Part shown: positions 1-12,600 of the stretch, in pieces
How the letters are laid out: each line of letters starts with the position of its first letter
Numbering within the stretch: the first letter of the stretch is position 1
From: Hepsetus odoe
Taxonomy: Eukaryota > Chordata > Actinopteri > Characiformes > Hepsetidae
Direction: 5' to 3'
Assembly (NCBI GenBank): GCA_017165825.1
Contig: CM029377.1
Location: 24,518,386-24,582,385 of the forward strand
DNA length: 64,000 nt
The notes under the pieces: model-generated
Databases searched by the model: none
What the model saw: the letters and a program-made list of their open reading frames with translations, nothing else
Told to the model about the DNA's origin: nothing
Made by a program: the position numbers and the translations under genes

Positions 1-354
1 GATTTTGTTGACTTGATTTCAACCATGACATCTTTTTGTCTGTTTTGTGTTTATTGTTATAATTTTCTGTTTTGATTAGCTGTGGCCTACAGACAGTATA
101 AGTAATATCCAGTTATGAACCACATGGAGGAAAGATTTGTTAAGAATGAAGAGTTGTCGGTCTGGTATAAAAAGCATGGTCTAGAATGGCTTATCAGCAT
201 TCAGAATTCTTTTAAACCTTTTCCTACAAAAATACATAGCTCTGGGTAGTGCAAGGATAAGTCAATGATGGCCTAATCTCTAGGCAAAAATGTATTCAAA
301 AGTTCATATAGCTTTTTCAGCAGCAGTGCATCATATATCAGTACTTAGTTCTTC

Positions 355-2241
355 TTGCTGGACTGTGTTTACATAAACATGGCCAGCGCATATAGAGCGG
401 AGCCCCACCCCCACCTCAGACACTCAGACAACATCTCTGTTCTGCTGATCCCAGCCTACAGACCCATCGTCAGGCGTGTGAAGTCCAGCCTGAAGCAGGT
501 AAAGACCTGGCCCACAGGAGCCATCTCTGCTCTTTAGGTCTGCTTTGAACACACTGATGGTTGTTGGATACAAAATACAGCATCAATAGAGTGTTGAGTT
601 CTCTGCAAAAGAAGCCAGATAAGTGGTTGGTGAGGGCCTGGCACGGAAAGCTGCTGGTCCAGACAACATACATGGTTGTGTGCTCAGAAGATGTGCAGAA
701 CAGCTGGCAGATGTTCTCACCGACATCTTCAACATCTCTCTGAGCACCACTGTTGTTCCTAGGTGCTTCAAGACCACCAGCATCATCCCAGTGCCAAAGA
801 AATCATCTGTTTCCTGCCTAAATGACTATCATCCCGTTGCACTCACACCTATCATCATGAAGTCCTTCATGAAGGCTGGTCATGAGGCACGTCAAGTCTC
901 AAATTCCTCCCTCACTGAACCCCCTGCAGTTTGAGTATTGTCCCAACCACTCAACGGATGATGCCATCTTCACCACCCTCCATCTGGCCCTTTTTCATCT
1001 GGAGAGAAAGGACAGTTATGTCAGAATGCTGTTCATCGACTACAGTTCAGCATTCAACACCATCATCCCTCAGCATCTGAGTGAGAAGCTGAGGCCGCTG
1101 GGCCTGAATACCTCCCTCTGAAACTGGACCCTGGACTTCCTGACTGGGAGACCCCAGTCAGTCAGGATCAGTAGCAGCACCTTCAACACCATCATGCTGA
1201 GCACAGGGGCCCCTCAGGGCTGTGTGCTCAGCCCACTGGTGTTCACACTGAAGACCCACGACTGTGCAGCCAAGCACAGATCGAACCACATCATCAAATT
1301 CGCTGATGATACAACCATGGTGGGTCTGATCAGTGGTGGTGACAAGGCGGCGTATAGAGGAGATACAACAGCTGACGGACTGGTGTAGAATCAACAGTCT
1401 GTCTTTGAACGTCGACAAGACTAAAGGGAGGTTGTTGACTTCAGGAGACCATGTTAGGACCACTCTCCACTGAATATCATCACCTCACCTGTGGAGATGG
1501 TCAGGAGCACCAAGTTTCTTGGTGTTCACATAACAGACAACCTCACGTGGACCCTCAACACCAACTCCATAAAAGCCCAGCAGTGTCTCTACTTCCTGTG
1601 CAGACTTAGGAGAGCCCATCTACGGGAACTGCAATGTCTCAGACCGCAAGTCCTTACAACGGGTAGTGAGAACAGCTGAGAAGATCATCTGCCTTCTCTC
1701 TGCCTTTTGTTCAGGACATTTTCACCACTCGTTGCATCTGCAAAAGCAACCAGCATTGTGGATGATCCCACACACCAAACCCACACTCTCTTCATCCTCC
1801 TGCCATCCAGGAAGAGGTTCTGCAGCAAACGGGCCTCCACTTCCAGGTTGGGAAACAGTTTCTTCCCCCTGGCCATCAGAATTTTGAACTGTTAATCATC
1901 TTACTGCTGCTATTACCACCTTACTGCTACTATTACTTACTACTTATTATTTATTTTTTTGTACTTCCCACTTTAACCATAAAATTGCTGCTCTATCACA
2001 CAGCCAACAACGTGCTGCTTTGTTCCGTGACACTGCGGCTCTCAGACGGATGAATGTACTGAACGTGCTGTCTATTTTACTGTCTGTTGTTGTCTGCACT
2101 TGTTTGCCTTGTCTTGTATCTTATGTTGTGTTTGATGTCGTCTTATGTGTAGCACCAGGGTCCTGGAGGAACCTTATTTCGTTTCACTATGTACTGTGTA
2201 TATGGTTGAAATGACAATAAAAAACCTTGACTACTTTACTT
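355..2241 (+). mobile_element. 5'-truncated L2/Rex1-like LINE, decayed
   Basis: This is a non-LTR retrotransposon remnant. The reading frame shifts repeatedly, but reverse-transcriptase blocks can be followed: [11 protein letters not shown] near 650, [13 protein letters not shown] near 1040, [13 protein letters not shown] near 1200 and [20 protein letters not shown] near 1300. The catalytic FADD is present, but the frame is broken by stops and frameshifts, so the copy is dead. The 3' end reads tgacaataaaaaaccttgac. The same protein blocks and a similar tgacaataaa tail occur in the better preserved copy at 25285-28329, so both belong to one family. Clade naming (Jockey superfamily, L2/Rex1-like) is from recall of fish LINEs, not from a search. 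Confidence 0.85.
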
Positions 2242-2457
2242 GACTTCTTTTTTTTTTGGCTGCTCCCATTTAGGGGTCACAACAGCGGTTCAACTGTCTC
2301 AATTTCTTCTGGTCCGCTGCATCTTCCTGCTTCAAACCAACCACCTGCATGTCCTCTCTCACCACATCCATAAACCTCCTTTTTGGTCTTCCACTTTCCT
2401 GTCAGCTCCATCTTCAACATCCTCCTTCCAATATCCCTTCCAATAGTCTCTCCAGCG
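2242..2457 (-). mobile_element. RTE-type LINE, 3' end (distal part)
   Basis: On the minus strand this encodes the C-terminal RTE block IGRRMLKMEL and ends with the family's typical 3' sequence, gtgacccctaaatgggagcagcc. Its more upstream part seems to be the minus-strand RTE segment at 5274-5740. The two are separated by a different LINE at 2458-5273. About 250 bases of the RTE expected between them are missing. Confidence 0.75.
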
Positions 2458-5273
2458 TGTCCTGGGTCTTCTCCAGGGTCTCTTTCCAGTGGGGCGTGCC
2501 TGGAACACCTCACCAGGGAGGCGTCCAGGGGGCATCCTAATCAGATGCCCGAGCCAACTCATCTGGCTCCTCTCAATGGGGGCAGCGGTGGCCTAGCGGT
2601 TAGGGCGTTAGCCACATGATCGGAGGATCGGGGGTTCAAACCCCTTCCCAATAGGTTGCCCTGAGGTACCCTTGAGCAAGGTACCGTCCCCATCACTGCT
2701 CCCCGGGCGCTTTCAATAGCTGCCCACTGCTGCACGGGTTTGAGTGTGCATGGGTAAAATGCAGAGGTCCAATTTCGTTGTGGTTCATGTGTGCTGTGCC
2801 GTGACCTCGCAATGACAAGGGTAGTCACTTTCACTTTTCACTTTCACTTTCAATACGGAGGAGCAGCGGCTCTACTCTGAGCCCCTCCTGGATGACTGAG
2901 CTTCTCACACTATCTCTAAGGGAGAGCCCAGACACCCTGCGGAGGAAACTCATTTTGGCAGCTTGTATTCGCGACCTCGTTCTTTCAGTCACTACCCACA
3001 GCTCGGCTCGTGACCATAGGTGAGGGTGGGAACGTAGATCGACCGGTAAATTGAGAGCTTTGCCTTTTGGCTCAGCCCGCATCACTGCGGACGCTGCCCC
3101 GATCCGCCTGTTGATCTCCCGCTCCATTCTACCCTCACTCGTGAACAAGATCCCGAGATATTGAAACTCCAACTAATTTGGGGCAGGATCTCACTCCCAA
3201 CCCTGAGGGGCAGGATCTCACTCCCATGGCCTCAGATTTGGAGGTGCTGATTCTCATCCCAGCTGCTTCACTCGGCTGCTAGCCAATCCAATGAGAGCTG
3301 AAGGTCACAGCCTGATGAGGCCAGCAGGACAACGTCATCTGCAAAAAGCAGTGACCCAATCCTGAGCCCACCAAACCGGACCCCCTCAATGCCCTGGCCA
3401 CCTAGAAATCCTGTCCATAAAAGTTATGAATAGGATCGGTGACAAAGGGCAGCCCTGGCGGAGTCTAACTCTCACCAGAAACAGGTCCGACCTACTGCCG
3501 GCAATGCGGACCAAGCTCCGACACCAGTTGTACAGGGACCGGACAGCCCTTAACAGGGAATCTGATACCCCATACTCTTGGAGTACCCCCCACAGGACTC
3601 CCCGAGGGACACGGTTGAATACCTTCTCCAAGTCCACAAAGCACATGTAGACTGGTTGGGCAAACTCCCATGCACCCTCCAGGACCCTGCCAAGGGTGTA
3701 GAGCTGGTCCACTGTTCTGCGACCTGGACGGAAACCACACTGCTCCTCCTGAATCCGAGGTTCGACTATCCAACGGATCCTCCTTTCCAGGACCCCTGAT
3801 TAGACTTTCCCGGGGAGGCTGAGAAGTGTGATCCCTCTATAGTTGGAACACACCCTCCGGTCCCCTTTCTTAAAGAGGGGGACCACCACCCTAGTTTGCC
3901 AATACAGAGGCACTGCCCCTGATGTCCATGCAATGTTGCAGAGGCGTGTCAACCATGACAGTCCTACAACATCCCGATCCTTGAGGAACTCCAGGCAGAT
4001 CTCATCCACCCCCGGAGCCCTGCCAACAAAGAGTTCGGGTTCTCAGGTTGCCACCGCAACAGGCATCGACCACCTTACAGCCACAGCTCCGGTCAGCCGC
4101 TTCGAAAATGGAGGCGTGGAACATAGTCCATTCGGACTCGATGTCCCCCCCCTCCCCCAGGACGTGGTTTAAGCTTTGCCGGAGGTGGGAGTTGAAGCTC
4201 GTCCTGACAGGGGACTCTGCCAGACGTTCACTCACAATACGTTTGGGTCTGCCAGGCCTGCCTGGCATCCTCCCCCACCAATGAAGCCAACTTACCACCA
4301 GGTGATGATCAGTTGACAGCTCCGCCCCTCTCTTCACTCAAATGTCCAAGACATGTGGTCGCAAGTCCGACGACACAACCACAAAGTCGATCATTGAACT
4401 GCGGCCTAATTTATCCTGGTGCCAGGTGCACATGTGGACACCCTTATGCCTGAACATGATGTTTGTTATGGACAATCCGTGATGAGCACAAAAGTCCAAT
4501 AACAAAACACCGCTCTGGTTCAGATCGAGGGGGGGGCATTCATCCCAATCACACCCTTCCAGGTCTCACTGTCATTGCCCACGTGAGCATTGAAGTCCCC
4601 AGCAGAACGGGGACCCCTCCAGAAACCCCAAAAAGGGTGGGTAGTCCAGACTGCTGTTAGGCGCATAAGCGTAGACAACACTAAGGACCCGTCCCCCAAC
4701 CCGAAGGCGGAGGGAGGCCACCCTCTCATTCACCGGGGTAAACCCCAATGTAAAGGCCCCGAGCTGGGGGGTACAATAGTTATGCCCACACCTGCTCGCC
4801 GCCTCTCACCGGTGGCAACTCCAGAGTAGAAGAGAGTCCAGCCCCTCTCAAGGAGACTGGTTCCAGAGTCCAAGCTGTGCGTCGAGGTGAGTCCAACTAT
4901 ATCTAGCCGGAACTTCTCAACCTCACGCACTAGCTCAGGCTCCTTGCCCACCAGAGAGGTGACATTCCACGTCTCTAGAGCCAGCTTCTGCACCCGAGGA
5001 TCAGACCGCCAAGGACCCCGTCTTCAGCCACCGCCCAGCTCACACTGCCCCTCCTACAGGTGGTGAGCCCATGGGAAGGGGGACCTACGTTGCCTCATCG
5101 GGAAACAAAAATTTTTCTCATCATAAGAGGTCCTCTGAACCGCTCTTTTGTCTCTTCCCTCACCTAGGACACCCCTACCAGGGGCATGAAGCCCCCGACA
5201 ACATAGCTCCTAGGATCATTGGGACACGCAAACCCCTCCACCACGATAAGGTGGCGGTTCGAGGAGGGGTTGC
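2458..5273 (-). mobile_element. APE-type non-LTR LINE, second family, 3'-truncated
   Basis: Read on the minus strand from 5273: a 5' end with ccaccttatcgtggtggagg, an endonuclease start (LETWNVTSLVGKEPELVREV) near 4980, an RT region (PLFKKGDRRVCSNYRGITLL near 3850; RQGCPLSPILF near 3450) and a C-terminal block (LGHLIRMPPGRLPGEVFQAR near 2540). Several frameshifts break the frame, so it is a fossil. Unusually for a LINE, the 5' end is present and the 3' end is lost. A SINE interrupts it at 2577-2850. I do not assign a clade. Confidence 0.75.
2577..2850 (+). mobile_element. tRNA-derived SINE
   Basis: The tRNA-like head is gcagcggtggcctagcggtt with a B-box-like gggttcaaacccc. The body has ggtacccttgagcaaggtacc and tgcccactgctgcacgggtt, and the tail ends in repeated cactttcactttca. 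It splits the flanking LINE frame (upstream ctctcaatg, downstream tttcaatacgg), suggesting a short target duplication around tcaat. The same family recurs at 5950, 10176, 23993, 35878, 58623 and 63947. Confidence 0.85.
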
Positions 5274-5740
5274 TGGTACCTGTCTGTCACACATCACTCC
5301 AGCCACTCTTCTCCACCCATTCCAACCTGCCTGCACTCTCTTTTTCACCTCTTTTCCACATCACCGTTACACTGAACTGTTGATCCCAAGTATTTAAACT
5401 CCCCCACCTCTGTCACCTCTACTCCCTGCCTCCTAATCACTCCACTTTCCTCCGTTTCATTCACACTCCTGTATTCTGTCTTTGACCTACTCACTTTTTT
5501 TCCTCTCCTCTCTAGAGCATATCTCCATCCCTCCAGGTTCTCCTCAAGCTGATCCCTACTCTCAATATCACAATATCATCAGCAAACATTGTTGACTCCT
5601 GTCTAACACGGAGACTCCTGTCTAACCTTGTCCTTCAACCTGTTGCAAACAGGAATAGGCTCAGCACTAATCCTTGATGTAATCAAACCTCTATCTTAAA
5701 TGCATCTGTCACTCCCACTGCAGATCTCACAACTGATCTA
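5274..5740 (-). mobile_element. RTE-type LINE, internal fragment
   Basis: The minus strand contains the RTE block gtgcaggcaggttggaatgg followed by gtggctggagtgatgtgtga, which matches plus-strand RTE copies at 24245 and 54430. It is probably the same insertion as 2242-2457, separated by the LINE at 2458-5273. It is not a functional gene. Confidence 0.7.
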
Positions 5741-5949
5741 CCTCTGAATTGAAAACTGTATGACTGAATCGAGGCCTCTAGGCAGAGATTTCCAGACTGA
5801 TCCAATGATCATTATGACCTACCAAGTTTCTCCAGCGAACTTCATTTCATTTCTTCATTTTAAAACAACCTTGCAAAGAGGGCCATCTACTACATAGCTG
5901 TATTATAAATAATAATGTTAAAAAGCTTAATTAATATTAATTGCACTAT

Positions 5950-6213
5950 TGTCTGAAAAGTGAAAGTGACAACCCTTGTCATTGCGAGGTCAAAGCACAG
6001 CACACAGTGAACCACAACGAAATTGATCCTCTGCATTTAACCCATACACACACGTGTAGCAGTGGGCAGCTATTGAAAGCACCCAGGGAGCAGTGATGGG
6101 GACGTTACCTTGCTCAAGGGTACCTCAGGGCAACCCACTGGGGTCAGAATCGAACCCACAATCTTCCGAGCCAGGGCCAACTCCCTAACCACTAGGCCAC
6201 CGCTGCCCACCGC
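5950..6213 (-). mobile_element. tRNA-derived SINE (full-length copy)
   Basis: This is an inverted copy of the 2577 SINE. It starts with gaaagtgacaacccttgtca (tail) and ends with ccactaggccaccgctgccc (tRNA-like head reversed). All body blocks are present. Confidence 0.85.
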
Positions 6214-9200
6214 TGCATACTATTGTTGAGTTTTCTAATTTGACATTCTTCTCCCTTTTGCCCTATGTGCGTGTGTAGTTACTTAATATTAACAACATAA
6301 GATAGTACTAACTGAAAACAATCAGTCTTTGAGAAGCTAGAAAATTACTAAACCTCTTAGCATTCTGTATATGGCCCTACAAAATAATCTGTAAATGGTT
6401 TTTGCTTTGGGAAGTGTTGTAAATGTGTATTGTACATGTTTTATTCATGAGCAGCTTCCCAGTGCTATGTACGCAATATGGACCAAAGGAAAGGCAATGA
6501 ATGGGGGTAGGTCAGAGTGAGTTTCTGTTCTTTTGCTTAGTGCTAAGCTCTGTGCTTCTACACTCAGGGGTAGATTGGTTGAGCCTACCAGCATGTTTGG
6601 AAGATTAAGCAAAACTGCAGTGTGGACTGGTTGGTCAGAGCAAAAACACAGGAAGGAGGCCCAGCACAGCCATACAGAGCAGACCTGGAAGTGATATTTG
6701 CAAAAAATACTTGAATCCTTGAAACCAAATATGCATCTCCATAACATCTCAAGCAGATTTGTGTCTGGGTATCTCTGTGTGAGTGTGAGAGTGTGTGTGT
6801 GTGTGTGTGGATAAATTTACCAGTCACTTGTCATTTTGGCTGAGACAGCAGATATTGATAGGATTGTGGCAACTGCAAGAACTTCAGTGCCATATCAGGA
6901 CTGAGAGGTTAACTCAAATAGACAAACCTATTGGTATAAAATGGCAAATTATTGTTTCAGATTACTTTTATTCTCCTTTGGTAGTAGATTCATCCATCTT
7001 TTTAAGAAGCAAGTTTAAAACCTATTTGGGCATTGTCAAGCCATACAGGTGAGAGCTAGTTACTGTGCAGTAACAGTAATGGACATCAAATGTTTTAGTC
7101 TGGATAAGCTTTCATATTTTGACGTTCTAACACAAAAATAAATCAATTCCTGAATTTGTCATTTATTTCTTGTTTTCAGAATGGGTCCTGTCAGATTCAG
7201 GCAATTAATTCAAGCTCTACTGCTTGCCCAAAACAAAATATATGGATGTTTGATTTCACATTACATGTTTGCGGTAACCATCTCTGAACATGTATCTTTT
7301 AGCCTGAAGGCATACATACCATAATAATAAAGACAAATTGCAAGCATGTTGTATTTTTTGTATGTTTATGATTGAATAAGATACTGCTAAATGCAGCTAT
7401 GCAAATATAAATGTATATTTATGTCAATTTCAAGTCCTGTCTGAATGGTTGTACACATTTTTCAATAAAACATCAACAGAGCAGTAATGAGTTTTGACCT
7501 AAACACCAATGGCTTTTATAGACACCTCAAGGGAACCCCCTTTCAGTCATGGTTCTCTGTATCAAATAGACTAGTCATTCTCCTAGCTAATTGCTGATAT
7601 TTAAGAGCATTGTTAGAGGTATGACTACTGAGGCTGGACTAAATAAGTACTGATTATTATTGAAATAATCTTAGTGCTTTTTTTCAAGTTAATGCTTCTC
7701 ATTTTAATGCAAAAGTCTGATATCTTCATGACTACTTTAGCTTTCTAAATGTGTCACACTTTACAAAAAAGTCAGAGGGAGAGTGAGGTGAATTAGAAAA
7801 GAGTTTTTGCTGACTCTTGCACTTTTTGTTCTTTCCTGGCTGCAATTGTCAAACTTAATTACTAGAGACTCCTTGTAAGTCCAACTGATTTCTTTCTCCC
7901 TCAGAAGAGGCATTTGTAGTTTTTCCAATAAACACACAATTGGAAAGGATCTTTAATCTATCTTTTAATAAGTTATATTCTTTCCTTTCTTTGGAAAGGA
8001 GGTGAGGATAATCAGTCTGTTCATGCATTGCATCTTTCCTTAAATTTATTTTTTATTGTATTCTTCAAGTTAGCTGAATTTGGTTTAACACTTTGAAATG
8101 TTTATTTATTACTCATTTCATATTAAATGTTTGCCCTTTAGGCTGCATTATTTACCTTAGAGTGGTAAACAAACAAAAAGATGCTACCATTTTTATTGCA
8201 GTGCAACAATGTTATTGTAGCATGCAAATGTTTGGGCTTCCTTGCTTAAAATGTTTGTTGCTGAAAGACCATTAAAGATGACACATTTCTTTAGCACTTT
8301 AAGCAAGATTACATTTTACGGGCACCTAACAGTCAGTGCTTAGTAACATTTCCTTTAGTATCAGTTTATGAGTTATCAACACTTTCTTTAGCCAGCTAAG
8401 TGTCTCATCAATGCATAGATTTTCAATGGCTTAAGGTTGTGATGTCTGTGAAGGGAATGGCAAAACCACAAGCATGCACATTTTGAGTTAGGATCTCTTT
8501 CTGATCTTATTGTAGAACTCATCCTCTTTTTATTATGTTTTAAATTCATCTTAAAATGGACATTTGGAGTGTATTGTTCATTTATTAAAAATTAAAAGAC
8601 TGAAATATAAGATGCTTCTAATTATTTAGCCCTTTGTTATGACACTTGATAATTAGTTCTGGTGCATTTTCTATCAATGATCCTTGAGATATCTTCACAA
8701 ATGAATTAATTGGGCATAATTACAGAAAGCACATACCTGTTATAAAGCACTTGGTACATAAGCTCTCACAAATGTATGTAGTTCTACAATATAGGATTTT
8801 GTCTGTAATAAAAGACACAAAATATTACTGCAACATTGAAACTGGCCAAAAGATGACAGCTTCCATCACTCTCAAATGGAAGAAATTTGGAAGGTGAAAA
8901 GTTATATTTTAACAACTCAAAGTGTAACACCATCAAAACTCAGAAATGGCTATGAGATAATTCAAGTAAATAAAATTCTTGTAATTACCCGAAGTAACCC
9001 AGCTAGAGTCCAGACCCAAACCTTGTGTCTTGCCAACCTAGTTGATCATATATGATAACGAAGAAAAATGGGAGAAACTTTCAATAGAAAGCTTAGGATC
9101 ATTCAACAGAATTTAAAAAATTATTGAAAGACATCATTTTGCTTTGTTAGTCTTAAGTATTTTGCATAGATGAAAACTAAATGAATTAAATCCACTCTAT

Positions 9201-9328
9201 GATGAGTCTTAAGCAACAAAATGTTGAAAAACCTCTGAAAACCTTCTGAAAATCTTCTATAAGTGCCACAATCATAGGTATGGAGCTCACACAGCTGTCT
9301 TTGTTGTGTAATCTTTATGCTTGTGCAG
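6214..9328. other. No gene seen; AT-rich upstream region of slc35f3
   Basis: I see no coding exon or named repeat here apart from a short (GT)n run near 6791. The first coding exon of slc35f3, which should end in one spare nucleotide before the exon at 9329, was looked for and not recognised. This is probably first-intron sequence, because the first intron of human SLC35F3 is very long. Confidence 0.5.
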
Positions 9329-9671
9329 GAGAGGATCGGCCACGGGAGAATGTGGCAGGCACAGTGGATGGACAGCCTGCTGGAAGTGGACCAGGGACAG
9401 AGTCCAGGGCAGGGAAGCGGAGACTGCAATGCTTTGTGAGAGTGACCACTGTGCAGGTGCAAAAAGCAATGTGGGGTCTAGCTATGGTGATATGCGTATG
9501 TTCGTCCTGGGCTGGCTCCACCCAACTGGCCAAACTGACCTTCAAGCAGTTTGATGCACCCTTCACTCTCACATGGTTTGTCACATCATGGAACTGCCTC
9601 TTCTTCCCAATCTATTATATTGGCCATTTGAGCAAGAGTCTACAGAGGCAGACACTCAAGCAGAAGTTTAG
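9329..9671 (+). CDS. slc35f3: slc35f3 coding exon 2
   Basis: The acceptor is ttgtgcag and the donor is gtaagaag. It starts with the last two bases of a codon, so one base comes from the unseen first exon. It begins EDRPRENVAG, a variable hydrophilic N-terminus. The first membrane segment (AMWGLAMVICVCSSWAGSTQ) and the conserved FDAPFTLTWF block follow. Confidence 0.93.
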
Positions 9672-12600
9672 GTAAGAAGAATCTTGCAGTGCATATAGAG
9701 AGCAAATGACAAAGGAAGTGAAATATACTTAGCCTAAAATAAAATTGTATCATCATTGAAACTACCAAAATAAAAGTTTCCTGAGTTGCCATTTTTAAAG
9801 GGGCAAGGCACAAACCCATTTCCTGTTCCTGGTGTATGTCTATATGCAGAGGACAAATTCATTGCTCACTGTTCACAGTGTGTGTGCAAGCACAGAAATA
9901 TAATTTTTTTAATTTCATTATATTAGGTATACTTGCATTTTGCACATTCACTAGACATTTTATATACCAAATAAATAATACTTTAATATGTGGTAATAAT
10001 ATATGGTAAATAATACCAGCAATACCATTCATACCAGTGCAAAATGTGCATGCTATTCTCACTGTATCGCTCATATGCTGAGAATGTTCCACAACCCAGT
10101 CAGTATTTGTTCAGCAGTAGTTTTGTGATGATTTTGTGATGATCAAGGTAAGTCTTTAAAAAAAAACAAAAAAAGGTGTGGCGGCGGTGGCCTAGTGATT
10201 AGGGCGTTAGTTGCAGGATCGGGGGTTCGAACCCCTTCCCAATAGGTTGCCCTGAGGTACCCTTGAGCAAGGTACCGTCCCCGTCACTGCTCCCCGGGCG
10301 CTTTCAATAGCTGCCCACTGCTGCACGGGTTTGAGTGTGCATGGGTTAAATGCAGAGGTCCAATTTTGTTGTGGTTCACTGTCTGCTGTGCTGTGACCTC
10401 GCAATGACAAGGGTTGTCACTTTCACTTTAAAGTTGAGAGATGCAGAACATGTAAGTCGCAGTCACCAACAAATGCAACAATACTAAACAGTTAAATGTG
10501 CAGTTAAGTATTTTATAAATATTTATATACTCTATCAAAACACTCTTCTATCCCAATATTTGTGTTATCTAAAACATATCTAAAATCTGAGGTGCTGCTC
10601 CAAAATAACCCCAGCTGTATTAGTAATGGTATGTCAAGACTAAAAATGTAATTGCTATATGCTTGAAACCATTGTACTGCCTCCAAAACAAGTTAGACTT
10701 TAAAAATGCAGATTTTTAGCAGTTTGCAGTTCCTCACAAATTTAAATAATTATCTTTTCTACTGATGATACTTTGAAGGAATTTTCATTATCCATTATGC
10801 AGTGGATAAAATAATATCCTTGTGTGGCTAGATTAGAACATGGTCAATAGTAAATTTAAAATGTCATACCTGAAACAAAGATGTAAAGATTTCTTATTAA
10901 AGTTAAAAATTCCTCTTAAATGCTCTTATATCTCGTATATGTCTGACAGAATGTGAGGAACATATAGTACATCGATACTTGCTTTGTAGTCCCAGTATAC
11001 AAAAATAACCAAAGGAGGTTGGGTTCTGCTTTTAAATCCCAAATTCTGAAAAGGTTTCATTTCCATACAAAATCCCTGTTACTCTCACCATAGCTTTGCC
11101 AATTAGAAGTTAAGGTGCTTTCTGACATTATCTGCTGTATGAAATACTATGATTTAAATTTATCAGTTATCAATTAATTGTGTTTAACAAATTAACTATA
11201 TATCTATTAATGCACCATCTCTCTAGATGATACTAATAGTTTAGGGTTTTTTGTGATTTTAAAGCCATTATCAGAAGTTTAGCAGGTACATAGAGTTCAT
11301 AGAGGAGTTCATACATGAGTTCATTCCTCGTCATATTCTGTTTCAATACATTTGACAGCTCAGGGGGACACAGGGAAAGTCTCTGCCGTATTATAAAACT
11401 TGTCATGCCTGCTGTGTTTTTTCAAATGTGCTGTGATGCAGGGATAGCCTTCCTCCTGGCCCCTTTACCTCCCATGTGTCCTGAATATTAAACCAGCATC
11501 CCTGCTGGCTCAAGTTATATTCTAATTTGTTAATGGAAATGTATTTTATCCTAAGAGATTAGGTTTCAACCCTTTTCCTTCTTTTGTTCAACCCTCAGAA
11601 CATAAATTAAAAGAGCCAAAAAAGTTTTTTTTTTATGACAAAATTATGCAGATTAATGTAATATAAGTGTTCACAGTAGAACCCTGTATAAAATACATTG
11701 TTTTCCTAGAAAATTTTCCTGTCTAGCGTTGCAACTTATTTTCTGGTGCACTCTTACTCTATTTTACAGTACGTTTTCATGTTTGTGAAATGAAGCCAGG
11801 ACTTGGGATCATTTCTCCTGCATTCTCTTATTGTTGCAAGATTGCAGAAGCAACTATGTTGAGCTTGATTTCATGATACTATAATTTTGCAAACTGCAAC
11901 TGTAAAAACAAAAAATGCAGCTACACCTTTTCTTTTAAATCCTTGGGATTATTCAAATCAATGTGCTCCAGATTGGATGTATTGCTGCTTGCACACCTCT
12001 GATGCCACAGAAAAAAACCTGAAACAGTGAGTGTCATATAACACTCCAGTATTATGTCATATCATTAAATTATGAGTTTGCTGTTACTAGAGACTAATTT
12101 CAGGTGCTCAAAGGTTTTACACTCTTTTATTCACACTGCTTTGCTTTTTTTGTTTTGCAGAGCATAGAGAGTAGTAGGAAACTGCATGTAGTATGTAGTA
12201 GGTTAGACTCGTTATTTAATAACTTTAAGTTATTTATCTGAACTAGTGCTAATATGATATTAAACTAATTATATAATTATTTGCAAAGGGTAGCTCCTAG
12301 TTGAAAACTGGCCATGCATTAGCCAGCAATGCTCAGCTCCATTTGTGAATTTATATTTGCAAAAGCAATCCAGAACTTGCACTATTATGTTCACATTATT
12401 GCAGTTAGAAATACTTTATATAACCTGAAGGGGCAACAATTAAATATTAAATATCATTTATAAGCCACCTGGCCTTGCCTCTAAACTGGGTTTTAGCAAC
12501 CACTGGCAATTCCAGAGCTCTTTCTACTCCATTAGGAACCATATATTGGAATGGAATTAGAACCATATTTCTGGTCATATAATAATCTGGAGCTGGATGA

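Noticed and set aside
1..354. Possible exon at the left edge
   Set aside because: AT-rich sequence without a paired splice-site frame; nothing can be supported.
9280..9328. In-frame ATG upstream of the slc35f3 exon as a possible start
   Set aside because: A good acceptor (ttgtgcag) ends at 9328 and the upstream residues do not resemble the family's N-terminus, so this is intron read-through. An alternative promoter cannot be fully excluded.
10196..10235. tRNA-like sequence with an A-box-like head and the B-box-like gggttcgaacccc
   Set aside because: It is the head of a SINE present in many copies; no acceptor stem or full cloverleaf.
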